From the NCBI RefSeq assembly GCF_031581265.1, contig NZ_JAVLBQ010000022.1, forward strand, positions 1 to 48,666: DNA of 48,666 nucleotides. Reading direction: 5' to 3'. Numbering within the stretch: position 1 is the first letter of the stretch; each line of letters begins with the position of its first letter. A program made the position numbers and the translations under genes. Shown here piece by piece: positions 34,881 to 43,132 of the stretch. The notes beneath the pieces were generated by a model. The model was given only the letters and a program-made list of their open reading frames with translations, searched no databases and was not told the DNA's origin. The stretch comes from Gracilimonas sp031581265. GTDB lineage: Bacteria; Bacteroidota; Rhodothermia; Balneolales; Balneolaceae.

Positions 34881-35448
34881 AGCCCTGCTACTGTGTCTTT
34901 CAGTATTAGTTGCTGAAAATCCTGATACCACCAGCACCGATACCCTCTATTATTCAAACTCAGGATATGTAGAATTTTCTTCCAATGTTCCGCTTCACTC
35001 TTTTACCGGAGAATCAAACCATTTAACCGGATTGATTGATTTTGAGGAAAATCTGATTGACTTCTACATTGACTTAAACACTCTTAAAACCGGGATTGGA
35101 AAACGTGACAGGGATATGTACGAAACCCTAAATACCCAAGATCATCCATTTGCGGAATTTACAGGTTCTTTCAAAGATCTCGAATTCAGAAATATTTCCG
35201 ATAAGCAACCGGTAACAACTGTTGGTGAGTTTACGATCAATGGAAAAACCCAGACTGTAAGTATTGATGGTGCTTTAAGTTGGATAAACGAAAACCTTGT
35301 TTTGGAAGCCGGGTGGTCACTTTTACTCAGCGACTATAACATCGAACCACCAGGTGTCCTCTTTTACAAGGTGGATGATATTCAAGAAATCTCGCTGAAT
35401 ATCGAACTAAAGCCTCAATCAAAAGAAGCATTCTACTCTGATCAATGA
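34861..35448 (+). CDS. YceI-family periplasmic lipid-binding protein
   Basis: Up to 195 residues. Starts are GTG at 34861 or ATG at 34870; both give a short hydrophobic segment (MIIKALLLCLSVLVAEN) that serves as signal peptide. The YceI barrel shows in GYVEFSSNVPLHSFTGESNH, DLNTLKTGIGKRDRDMYETL, DHPFAEFTGSFKD and the GEFTINGKTQTVSIDG strand. Members bind isoprenoid or other long lipids. It overlaps the cupredoxin end, which implies coupled translation and a joint role, perhaps with a lipid quinone as electron partner (inference). Confidence 0.85.
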   Translation: MIVMIIKALLLCLSVLVAENPDTTSTDTLYYSNSGYVEFSSNVPLHSFTGESNHLTGLIDFEENLIDFYIDLNTLKTGIGKRDRDMYETLNTQDHPFAEFTGSFKDLEFRNISDKQPVTTVGEFTINGKTQTVSIDGALSWINENLVLEAGWSLLLSDYNIEPPGVLFYKVDDIQEISLNIELKPQSKEAFYSDQ

Positions 35449-35478
35449 GTCAGTTTCAATCAAAATCTATTACTAATT

Positions 35479-36324
35479 ATGAAATACCTCATATACGTTG
35501 CCGCCTTTTTACTTTTACAGTTTTGCGTTGACGCAAAAGCTCAACTTCCAAGAGAACGTGTTCAAGAAAATACTGTGATAGAACGTACGTTTTGGGCGCC
35601 TACGAATGTAGGACTCGGTACCGTTTTTAACGTGGATGGACAAAATCTTCGCAGCTCTGTGATTCATACTTTTGGATTGGTTGAAGGTGGTATCGATCGT
35701 TTCTTTGGGATGGATGATGGGGCCAACACTAAAATCAGCCTGGATTATGGTATCAATGATCGTTGGTCGGTTGGCATTGGCAGAATGACATTCAACAAAG
35801 TTGTTGACTTTCGCACTAAAGTAAACCTGCTTCGGCAAAATAGATCAGAAAATATACCGGTCGATGTTGCCCTCAAGACTTCCCTTAATATAAGTACGCT
35901 TTCAGGAGTTGGACTCACATTCAATGATCGACTCACATACTTTGCTTCAGTCATGGCAGCTAAAAAATTTGACCATTTAAGTGTACAATTATCTCCGATG
36001 ATAGCTCATTTTAATAATCCATCGATCGGTAACCCCGATCAGCTTTTTGGAATTGGGATGCTCTTAAACTATGAATTGAACAACAGGTATGCGTTAAGTG
36101 CAGAATACTTGCCTGTTTTAGGAGAGCGAAACCGTTTATCTGAAAATGCTATGGCCTTAGCATTAAATATTGATACAGGCGGACATATTTTTCAGCTGTT
36201 TTTTGCCAGTTCCCAATGGCACAACGAAGCTTTTATTATGGCCAATAACCGTGACAAACTTTGGGAAGGTAGTTTCCGGTTTGGATTCAATATTCATCGT
36301 GTTTACGGTTTAGGCAGAAATTGA
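35479..36324 (+). CDS. DUF5777-type outer-membrane beta-barrel protein
   Basis: 281 residues with a signal peptide (ending AKA near 21). Alternating-strand segments fit an outer-membrane barrel: TFWAPTNVGLGTVFNVDGQN, IHTFGLVEGGIDRFFGMDDG, SLDYGINDRWSVGIGRM and FGIGMLLNYELNNRYALSAE. The IHRFG....G....FG.DDG pattern and its neighbours (YceI, cupredoxin) match the DUF5777 family. Function unknown. It lies 30 bases after the YceI gene and ends the three-gene unit. Confidence 0.8.
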   Translation: MKYLIYVAAFLLLQFCVDAKAQLPRERVQENTVIERTFWAPTNVGLGTVFNVDGQNLRSSVIHTFGLVEGGIDRFFGMDDGANTKISLDYGINDRWSVGIGRMTFNKVVDFRTKVNLLRQNRSENIPVDVALKTSLNISTLSGVGLTFNDRLTYFASVMAAKKFDHLSVQLSPMIAHFNNPSIGNPDQLFGIGMLLNYELNNRYALSAEYLPVLGERNRLSENAMALALNIDTGGHIFQLFFASSQWHNEAFIMANNRDKLWEGSFRFGFNIHRVYGLGRN

Positions 36325-36340
36325 CCTATAATTATATCTG

Positions 36341-36365
36341 CCAAAAAATAGTTTTGATATAAAAT
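36341..36365 (+). promoter_or_regulatory. Possible promoter of the ECF sigma operon
   Basis: CCAAAAAATAG (36341-36351) and TATAAAAT (36358-36365) resemble the AAAAAATAG and TATAAAAT found before the cupredoxin operon at 34401-34426, though with 6 rather than 9 bases between. The shared words could be a common promoter; AT-richness makes chance a real alternative. Confidence 0.3.
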
Positions 36366-36425
36366 TTTAGAAATGGTATAACTCTATACAGGCAATCATA
36401 ATAGTTATTCCAAAATAATCTTCTT

Positions 36426-36971
36426 TTGCTGGACGAAATTATACATGGTTGTTGCAAGCAACACCGGGAAAGCCAAAAAGAACTTTACAGAATGTTCTAT
36501 GGATATGGAATGAGTATCACTCTCAGGTATGCTGATTCCAGAGATGAAGCAGCTGAAACTCTAAATGATGCTTTCATGAAAGTGTTTGATAACATCAAGA
36601 CATTTGATACGAATCGATCTTTTAAGCCTTGGTTTCGCCGTATTGTCATTAATACTGCCATCAATAAATTTCATAAAAATAAAAAACGCCGGGAGCTAAC
36701 AGATGCCATTTCCGATAAAGAACCACTTCGAAACGAAGAAAAGATCATAAGCGGAATCTCTTATGATGAACTGATTGAAATGGTGCAAAAATTAAGTCCG
36801 GCTTATAGAACCGTTTTTAACCTTTTTGTGATTGAAGGTTTCACACATAAAGAGATCGCGCAAAAACTTGAGATATCGGAAGGAACTTCAAAATCGAACC
36901 TTCATAAAGCAAAAAGTAACCTAAGAGATTTGTTGGAACAAAATTTAACCCAACCTGATCGTCATGACTGA
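36426..36971 (+). CDS. ECF RNA polymerase sigma factor
   Basis: 181 residues. Region 2 is ELYRMFYGYGMSITLRYADS to DAFMKVFDNIKTFDTNRSF with the RSFKPWFRRIVINTAINKF segment, and region 4 is YRTVFNLFVIEGFTHKEIAQ followed by LEISEGTSKSNLHKAKSNL, the usual helix-turn-helix. The start is TTG at 36426, with no Shine-Dalgarno sequence; no other start fits before the preceding in-frame stop at 36402. It directs polymerase to a small regulon. The last codons overlap the next gene by eight bases. Confidence 0.9.
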   Translation: MLDEIIHGCCKQHRESQKELYRMFYGYGMSITLRYADSRDEAAETLNDAFMKVFDNIKTFDTNRSFKPWFRRIVINTAINKFHKNKKRRELTDAISDKEPLRNEEKIISGISYDELIEMVQKLSPAYRTVFNLFVIEGFTHKEIAQKLEISEGTSKSNLHKAKSNLRDLLEQNLTQPDRHD

Positions 36972-38211
36972 CAAGAATAATGAAAATGACCCATTGGAGC
37001 AGTTCTTCCGCGATAAAGCAGAAGAATTTGATATTGAATTCAGGGAAAAGGATTGGCAAGATCTTGAAAAACGATTAGACCATAAACAAACTATCCTTTC
37101 CTACAAGAGAAAAACACGGCTTGCCGCAGCAGCAGCCTTCCTGATTTTTTCAGTTTTGGGATATTTTATCTACAACAATGCCAATAAGATCAATGACCTG
37201 AATCGACAAATAAGTCAGGTTAAGCCAACTGAAACTACCCAGGATTCATCTGTTGGTAGTAATAATATCCCGATAGTTCCGAATGAAGATGACTTTGATG
37301 ATATTGCTGAACATCAGCCTGCGAAACCCACCGCTGATTCTTCATCAATTGAAAGTGATGATACCATAAATACCACAATTGCTGATGTTGATCAGCTTAC
37401 AGACAAAAACGAGCTGCCGCAGGAGGTTCCTGATACACAAATTGCCGAAGCTTTTATCCAAGATCTCTTCACTAAGCAGGTTGAAATTCAAAAAATTTCT
37501 TCAGATAACAGCAACCCGGTCCGCAGAAATCAACTGATTGCAAATGCCTCTGCCAATACTAATTACTTGCCCCATTTTACCAAAAAACTTGATAAGGATT
37601 TTTCTTCAGTGCAAAGGAGAACATCTTCCCGCTTTTCAATAGGAATTACCGGCTCGCCTGATTTGAGTACAGTAAGCAAACTCTCCAACTTTGACCAGCC
37701 GGGATATAAATTTGGGTTGAATGTAGGATACGCAATCAATAGTCAATTCACCATATCCACCGGTATCATTCAATCCAAAGTCCGATACAATGTAAATTCA
37801 CAAGGCTATGATCCATACTCTGTTCCAACAAATGGGAGTAACCCAAGTCAGCTTTTTGCTGAATGCATCATTTTAGATATCCCGATCAACCTGGAGTATA
37901 ATTTTCGGGAGTTTAATTCTTCCAGATTTTTTCTCAAAACCGGTGTTTCTACCTATATCATGCTCAATGAGGATTACCGGTTTAATTATGACTATCCCAA
38001 TCCCGGCCAAATTGAGCAAAAAACAGTGCAATCAGGGAAAGCTCATTTCATGAGCAACATCGGTTTTTCACTGGGTTATGAACTGGATATCCACAAAAAC
38101 TTCAGTTTACGTGCAGAACCTTTCATTAAAGTGCCCGTCCAAAATGTTGGTTGGGGAAATGTGAAATTATATTCGGTAGGAACCTTTGTTTCTGTTCAGT
38201 ACAGATTATAA
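36964..38211 (+). CDS. Membrane-anchored outer-membrane-barrel-like protein, putative anti-sigma partner
   Basis: 415 residues. An acidic cytoplasmic-looking N-terminus (PLEQFFRDKAEEFDIEFREK) is followed by one membrane helix at about 49-66 (AAAAAFLIFSVLGYFIY), a long low-complexity acidic linker (about 75-150) and a beta-rich C-domain (FSIGITGSPDLSTVS, FGLNVGYAINSQFTISTGI) ending in the barrel-like FVSVQYRL. The layout suggests an anti-sigma domain joined to a periplasmic PorT/OmpA-like barrel domain. Overlap with the ECF sigma gene supports a sigma/anti-sigma pair; the N-terminus does not match a named anti-sigma family by eye. Confidence 0.75.
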   Translation: MTDKNNENDPLEQFFRDKAEEFDIEFREKDWQDLEKRLDHKQTILSYKRKTRLAAAAAFLIFSVLGYFIYNNANKINDLNRQISQVKPTETTQDSSVGSNNIPIVPNEDDFDDIAEHQPAKPTADSSSIESDDTINTTIADVDQLTDKNELPQEVPDTQIAEAFIQDLFTKQVEIQKISSDNSNPVRRNQLIANASANTNYLPHFTKKLDKDFSSVQRRTSSRFSIGITGSPDLSTVSKLSNFDQPGYKFGLNVGYAINSQFTISTGIIQSKVRYNVNSQGYDPYSVPTNGSNPSQLFAECIILDIPINLEYNFREFNSSRFFLKTGVSTYIMLNEDYRFNYDYPNPGQIEQKTVQSGKAHFMSNIGFSLGYELDIHKNFSLRAEPFIKVPVQNVGWGNVKLYSVGTFVSVQYRL

Positions 38212-38246
38212 AATCTATTATTGAATAGAGTTTATACATATGAAAG

Positions 38247-38282
38247 AAGGCTTTACAAATAAGTAATTATTCGCAAAGCCTT
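38247..38282. terminator. Bidirectional terminator between convergent genes
   Basis: Stem AAGGCTTT (38247-38254) and AAAGCCTT (38275-38282) around a 20-base loop that itself contains AATAA/TTATT. The plus strand continues TTCATTTT and the minus strand TCTTTC. It lies between the barrel gene and the nuclease gene, which face each other. Confidence 0.7.
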
Positions 38283-38288
38283 TTCATT

Positions 38289-40889
38289 TTATTTGATAAG
38301 CATCATCTTCTTCGTCAGCTGTAAGCCACTGTCCGTGAAGAGTTGGTAAATATACATTCCACTGGAGAGATTGCTTGCATCAAAAGTCACTTCATGGCTT
38401 CCGGATGCTACTCTTTCGTTGTTAACAAGGGTGGCCACTTTTCTTCCAAGCATATCAAAAACCTGCAGCGTCACAGTACTGTTATCTGACAACTGATAAC
38501 TGATCACTGTACTTGGGTTGAAAGGGTTCGGATAGTTTTGTTCCAGCTCAAAAGAACGTGGTGTTGCAGCCAATTCCTCATCGTTACTCGTCACGATAGT
38601 CTCAAACTGTAATCGAGTCCAAATTGGGAAGTGATCTGAAGTACTGCTTATATAGCTGCCGATGTAGGATGTATTTTCCACCCTCTCGGTTCCAGGGATG
38701 TATTCATCGTTTAACTCGTCTGAAATAGTGATATGATCAATCATAGACCCTGAAGACTGAGAATCAAATCCTTTCTCTTCCAGATTTTTAGTGATAATGG
38801 TATAGTCCTGATCACTGTCAAATTCGCTGTAAGGTGACTCTTCTCCTGCGGTAATAGACCCTGTAATTGTATCGTTATAATCTCCAATAAAAATGACGTT
38901 ATCCGAAGAGTGCAGATTATCTAAATAACCTTTTAATTCCCGGGCAGCATTCTCGCGCTGGTTGTAAGATCCGGCATCATCAAAAGCTTTGGCGTGAATA
39001 TTAAATGCATACATTTCCCGGCTTTTTCCATTTACCGTTGCATTAAATTGAAACATAAGCGGATATCGCCCATTGGCCCAGTATTGTTGGGTAAAGAAAT
39101 CTCCGGTTACTACATCTGAATCAAGAGAATCTATCGTTGCTCTTTTAAATAGATAAGCGGTTTTTTGCGACTGGGAGAAGTCGGCAATAACACCACCATA
39201 TTCTTCCAACTCTGCCACAAGATCAGCGAACTGAGTAGCATTTGAAATTTCCTGGAAAGCATAAAGGTCAGCATCTACGCTATCAATAACCTGTTTTACA
39301 TTAGCAAATTGTGTTTCCTCATCTTCAGGTCCATTACTGGTTGAGCCGAACCATTCAATATTCCAGGTAGCAATTTCAAAGGTTTGATCTTTAGATATAT
39401 CCTCACCGGGAAAAGTGACTTCTTCAACTCCTAAATCATCCGCATCTCTTGGCTTTAACTGATAGGTGCCAAAAAACTGGTCTATAACTCCAACAATGTT
39501 TACGGTTCCGTCAGGTGCTGACGTACCAACCAAGCTTTCAGCATCTCCATCAATTCGGATAGTTCCCTGTCCGCTTCCATCAGAAATATCATAGTTTTGC
39601 TCGCCCTGAAATGCTCCGGAATGATCGATACTTACATCTTGAATTAATACATACTCAGCTTCGAATCCACCTGCATTCATTTGTGAAATGGTGATAACTG
39701 CCGGTTCAATCTCGCGTTTTTCAGTGTCAATAATTTCGTAACTGATATCATCATCCCCTTCATGTTCTGCAATTTGAGTCAGGAAATCTCCTTCGGGACC
39801 GTCCACCGGATTGAATTCCGTAAGCGGGCCTGTTACAACCACGGAATCTCCTCTTTCAGCTGCTGCGTGCAAAGGAGTCCAATAAACCGCAATTGCCGCC
39901 GTACCATCTTGGATGAAGGCAGGTCCCCCAAACTCATCTGCAACGGTTACCCGTCCGGCTACCGTAACTCGTGTACCAAAAGAAAGTTCCCGGGCTTCAG
40001 CAATAGGAATTACCTCATCAGTAGCTATGCCGTTACCTTGTAAATTTAATCCAAAAGAGGAAGAATTAACTGCATTGCTTTCAATGGTTACACTTCCCTG
40101 GAAAGCACCTTCGCTACCCGGTGAAAAAGTGAGGGTTAGCTCAGTCGTTTCATTAAATGCTAAAGAAGAATCCTTAAGATTTGACACCGTAAACCCGGCT
40201 CCGCTCACTGATACTTCTGAGATGTTCAGTGATTCATTTCCGACATTTTTAATTTCCAGTGTTTTTGAGTTTTCAGCATCAATTGTTGTAGTAGGGAAAT
40301 CAATAGTTGCATTTGCTTCTGCTCCGCTACCATCAACAGTCACTGCAATTGTCGCATCATCAGCCGGTTCTATATAATCGGTGATGCGAATATCATCGAT
40401 ATTCATGCGATCAGTTCCGGATGACTGAATAAATTTAAATCTAATATCTCCATCTATTTCTACTGGAATGGAATACTCAGTTAGCTCTTCAGGTGCAGTT
40501 ATTTCGTCCCCAATATTGGTCCAACTTGATCCACTATCCACGGAATACTGAACCTGTAAAGCGGCATCTTCAGCCAGGTCTCCATAATGTGCCAAGTAAA
40601 AAGAAACCTCATCGGCGCCATTAGGCTTATCAAACTGCATATAAATATTCGCAGCGATGCCATCCCGACGGTCCATCCGGACTCCCTGACTGCCATTGTA
40701 TTTATCGTTGGGCAAGCTTCCTAAAAGTGCTTCTTCCATGTACCAATCACCTGTGGAAAGCGTGACCGAGCTGGCGGCATAACTGCCTTTGCTTCCATCT
40801 TCAAAATCTTCGAAGAGTTGGGCATGGGCGGCATCGAAAGTTAAGAGTAGTACAATTGTGGTCAGAAATGAATAGTAGAGATTTCTCAT
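38289..40889 (-). CDS. T9SS-exported multidomain endonuclease/exonuclease/phosphatase-family nuclease
   Basis: 866 residues in clear modules: signal peptide (1-23), a MAM/LamG-like jelly-roll domain (about 25-175), a choice-of-anchor-D-like Ig domain (about 180-290, LTLTFSPGSEGAFQGSVTIE), an OB-like DUF5689-type domain (about 295-485, TRVTVAGRVTVADEFGGPAF), the EEP nuclease (about 495-775) with EIATWNIEWFG, FNIHAKAFDD, VIFIGDYNDT and SDHFPIWTRL, and the T9SS sorting domain (about 785-866, LEQNYPNPFNPSTV). It is a secreted DNase or phosphodiesterase, probably for nucleic-acid scavenging. Confidence 0.9.
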   Translation of the reverse strand: MRNLYYSFLTTIVLLLTFDAAHAQLFEDFEDGSKGSYAASSVTLSTGDWYMEEALLGSLPNDKYNGSQGVRMDRRDGIAANIYMQFDKPNGADEVSFYLAHYGDLAEDAALQVQYSVDSGSSWTNIGDEITAPEELTEYSIPVEIDGDIRFKFIQSSGTDRMNIDDIRITDYIEPADDATIAVTVDGSGAEANATIDFPTTTIDAENSKTLEIKNVGNESLNISEVSVSGAGFTVSNLKDSSLAFNETTELTLTFSPGSEGAFQGSVTIESNAVNSSSFGLNLQGNGIATDEVIPIAEARELSFGTRVTVAGRVTVADEFGGPAFIQDGTAAIAVYWTPLHAAAERGDSVVVTGPLTEFNPVDGPEGDFLTQIAEHEGDDDISYEIIDTEKREIEPAVITISQMNAGGFEAEYVLIQDVSIDHSGAFQGEQNYDISDGSGQGTIRIDGDAESLVGTSAPDGTVNIVGVIDQFFGTYQLKPRDADDLGVEEVTFPGEDISKDQTFEIATWNIEWFGSTSNGPEDEETQFANVKQVIDSVDADLYAFQEISNATQFADLVAELEEYGGVIADFSQSQKTAYLFKRATIDSLDSDVVTGDFFTQQYWANGRYPLMFQFNATVNGKSREMYAFNIHAKAFDDAGSYNQRENAARELKGYLDNLHSSDNVIFIGDYNDTITGSITAGEESPYSEFDSDQDYTIITKNLEEKGFDSQSSGSMIDHITISDELNDEYIPGTERVENTSYIGSYISSTSDHFPIWTRLQFETIVTSNDEELAATPRSFELEQNYPNPFNPSTVISYQLSDNSTVTLQVFDMLGRKVATLVNNERVASGSHEVTFDASNLSSGMYIYQLFTDSGLQLTKKMMLIK

Positions 40890-40975
40890 AGATTGGTTTT
40901 ATAAATATTTTGTAAAAAATTGAAGTTAGGCTTTTTACTGTCCATGTGCGAAACAGAACGGGAAGTTTTACAAAG

Positions 40976-41000
40976 AAAAAACCCTGCTAAATCTGCAGGG
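40976..41000 (-). terminator. Rho-independent terminator for the DksA-like gene
   Basis: Stem CCCTGC/GCAGGG (40982-40987, 40995-41000) with a 7-base loop, followed on the minus strand by six T (the A-run 40976-40981). It lies 46 bases after the stop of the TraR/DksA-type gene. Confidence 0.85.
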
Positions 41001-41045
41001 CTCTAATATAATCCTTAAATAATAATGTTTGAGGGATGAGAAATC

Positions 41046-41471
41046 TTAATTGTCCCCTTTTTTGGCATCAATGCTGTATTTAGCATAGGGTTTGGCTTCA
41101 AGTCGTTCTTTTTGAATAGGATTACCGGTCACTTTACAAATTCCGTAATTACCGGTTTCAATTCTATTTAATGCCATGTTAATCTCTTCTTGTTTTTCTT
41201 TTTCTTTCTCAATCATGATATAATACTTTTCCCGTTCATCCTCTGACGTTCCAATATTGCCCTGATGATGAGATGCTGAAGAACTGGTATCATCCAAATT
41301 CTTCTCCATATCCTCTAATTGAGATTCATAGCTTTCAACTTTCTCTTGGCTTTTTTTTCTTTCTACTTCGAGCAAATGTCGAAAGTGATCTAATTCTTTT
41401 TCTGAGAATGGAGTGTTTCTAATGGGTGCTTCTTGCTTTTCCATAAATGAAGTTTCTTTGTTAATCTTCAT
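41046..41471 (-). CDS. TraR/DksA-family protein with degenerate zinc finger
   Basis: 141 residues. A coiled-coil N-terminal half (about 20-65, FRHLLEVERKKSQEKVESYE) leads to the EEINMALNRIETGNYGICKV segment and the C-terminal IQKERLEAKPYAKYSIDAK. The usual CxxC..CxxC zinc finger is reduced to one Cys, so zinc is probably not bound, as in other Bacteroidetes DksA-like proteins. It would enter the secondary channel of RNA polymerase and alter initiation during stringent response. The acidic residue pair at the coiled-coil tip region (MEKNLDDTSSS) is present. Single-gene unit. Confidence 0.85.
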   Translation of the reverse strand: MKINKETSFMEKQEAPIRNTPFSEKELDHFRHLLEVERKKSQEKVESYESQLEDMEKNLDDTSSSASHHQGNIGTSEDEREKYYIMIEKEKEKQEEINMALNRIETGNYGICKVTGNPIQKERLEAKPYAKYSIDAKKGDN

Positions 41472-41608
41472 TATTTCAACAGGCAGCAGCCGGGTAGCAT
41501 TTCATGGTTTATCAACCCATGATCGCAAACAATTTTTCGTGCCATCGCACCTCAAAGGAATTGAATTACGAGTGAACAACAAGTCAATAGATCGAATGGT
41601 GAAGTAGC

Positions 41609-42508
41609 TTATCTCAGGCCGTTGGGCAGTCCTTTGCAAATTCTGCTTACTGCATCATGGCTGTGCAGGCTTTCCATGTGTACACAACGTACCACAAAAT
41701 CCCGGATGCTGTTGTAGCTGTCGAGTTCATCGTAAAGCAGGCGCGCGGCATCTTCCACAAATTTTTGATAGGCACCATTCATCTCGGCAAAGGCTTGTTC
41801 ATCTTCGCGCTTTACCATAACCTGGGTTTCCGTTTTTAAAGCGTTTCGGCAAATTTGGACCAAGTCTTCTACAAAAAATTCATCTTTTAAGGCAACCGTT
41901 ACGTTTGCTACACTCCTTTGGCTGTGCGGGATTGAAGCCACCCCTCTGGTTTCCCGGGCATGTTCTGCCAACTCGTAGCTGCAAGGACATGCACTGCTAT
42001 ACACAAAATCGAGGTGCATGTGCTTGTGGAACTGATTGTAGTTATCGAGCCGCCCCTCAAACTTCACCTGGTAATATTGGTAGCCTTTCATGTCAGAGCG
42101 AAGGCTATCCATCAACATTGGGTAGTTAAAAGAAATTTGCAGAAAAGCTTCTTGTGCTTCAAGATCTTCTTTATAAGCTTTTAGTATTTCTTCAAGTCGG
42201 TCGAGATGAAAAACCTTATCCTGAAATTTATAAAAGGTCCTCATAATACGACTCATATTAATACCCTTTTTATCCATTTCAAGGCTTACGTAGCCATCTA
42301 CAGAAGCTTCAAGGGTGATGGGGTCTCCTTCCCTTCGCCTAAACTTCAGCGGCAGCTTAAAATTAGAAATACCCACTTGTTGAATGGGCACATTTGCTCC
42401 TTCGATGAGTGAGGCCGGACCGTTCTGCAGATCTGGTAAAGATTCTTTGTATTCGGGGGTTACCGTAAATGTGGGGTCGTAAAAACGCTGTACTTCATTT
42501 GCGATCAT
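41609..42508 (-). CDS. folE2: GTP cyclohydrolase FolE2 (type IB)
   Basis: 299 residues, the usual FolE2 length. The diagnostic part is LDFVYSSACPCSYELAEHAR (near 183-202), containing the catalytic cysteine, then PHSQRSVANVTV and CVHMESLHSHDAVSRICKG at the C-terminus. It converts GTP to dihydroneopterin triphosphate, often in place of or beside FolE under low zinc. It follows the QueD/PTPS gene by 39 bases on the same strand, so it most likely feeds that enzyme. Confidence 0.93.
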   Translation of the reverse strand: MIANEVQRFYDPTFTVTPEYKESLPDLQNGPASLIEGANVPIQQVGISNFKLPLKFRRREGDPITLEASVDGYVSLEMDKKGINMSRIMRTFYKFQDKVFHLDRLEEILKAYKEDLEAQEAFLQISFNYPMLMDSLRSDMKGYQYYQVKFEGRLDNYNQFHKHMHLDFVYSSACPCSYELAEHARETRGVASIPHSQRSVANVTVALKDEFFVEDLVQICRNALKTETQVMVKREDEQAFAEMNGAYQKFVEDAARLLYDELDSYNSIRDFVVRCVHMESLHSHDAVSRICKGLPNGLR

Positions 42509-42547
42509 AGGTCTTCTCTTACTGCTAATTGGATAATGAATAGTCTT

Positions 42548-42979
42548 TTAAATTCTTCTATATGGACAGTATTCTGCAATATTTCGTTCCGTCTCAAATA
42601 ATTTCACCATATAAAGTTTCCCCCCGTTTGTACAAGCTTGCTCTACTTCAGGTCTAAGTTGTTCGAAAAAAGCCCGAACCAAATTCTCCGTAGTGGGAAT
42701 TATTCCCTTCAAAAAAGGCACATCCAGATTCAAGTTATGATGATCACAGGGATCCAAAATCTTTTCTTTGATGATAGCTTTCAATTGTCCCAAATCAATC
42801 ACAAAACCGGTTTCAGGATCAGGCTCGCCTACTACTGTAACTTCAATTACGTAGTTATGACCATGCCAATTGGGGAGATTGCACTTCCCAAAGGTGTCCC
42901 GGTTCCAGTCATCACTTTTATTGGGATTATGAAGTCGGTGAGCAGCGTTAAAGTGAGCTCTTCGTGTTACAAATATCAA
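42548..42979 (-). CDS. queD: 6-carboxytetrahydropterin synthase/PTPS (QueD)
   Basis: 143 residues starting with TTG at 42977-42979. The motifs are HFNAAHRLHNP (Zn His), the catalytic Cys in TFGKCNLPNWHGHNY, with the other Zn histidines in HGHNY, DLGQLKAIIKEKILDPCDHH and the Glu in KLFETERNIAEY. It makes 6-carboxytetrahydropterin (queuosine branch) or 6-pyruvoyltetrahydropterin from FolE2's product. The pair folE2-queD has no queC or queE here, so queuosine versus pterin cannot be decided. No preQ1 riboswitch was recognised upstream. Confidence 0.92.
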   Translation of the reverse strand: MIFVTRRAHFNAAHRLHNPNKSDDWNRDTFGKCNLPNWHGHNYVIEVTVVGEPDPETGFVIDLGQLKAIIKEKILDPCDHHNLNLDVPFLKGIIPTTENLVRAFFEQLRPEVEQACTNGGKLYMVKLFETERNIAEYCPYRRI

Positions 42980-43086
42980 TGGTTCAGCCTGTTTGTTTGG
43001 ATTTCTGATTAGCCTAACATTTAGAAATTATAAACAGTTCTGCAAGTGGAAAGTTTTTTTATTTAGAGAACTCAGGAGTCACCACT

Positions 43087-43125
43087 CAGAATTCAGATGG
43101 GCTTCGCTGAGTTCTGAATTCTGAA
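43087..43125. repeat. Inverted repeat between queD and acr3
   Basis: TCAGAATTCAG (43087-43097) pairs with CTGAATTCTGA (43115-43125), and TCTGAATTC is then repeated. There is no T-run on either side. The minus-strand hairpin follows the acr3 stop and could slow transcription from the arsenic cluster into queD. Confidence 0.5.
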
Positions 43126-43132
43126 TTCTTAC

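Noticed and set aside
41413..41607. Plus-strand 64-codon ORF between the DksA-like gene and folE2
   Set aside because: Antisense to the DksA-like start, no ribosome site and no family features; the gap is only 137 bases.
42980..43132. preQ1 riboswitch upstream of queD
   Set aside because: No short G/C hairpin with the A-rich tail typical of preQ1-I was found; the gap holds an EcoRI-type inverted repeat instead.
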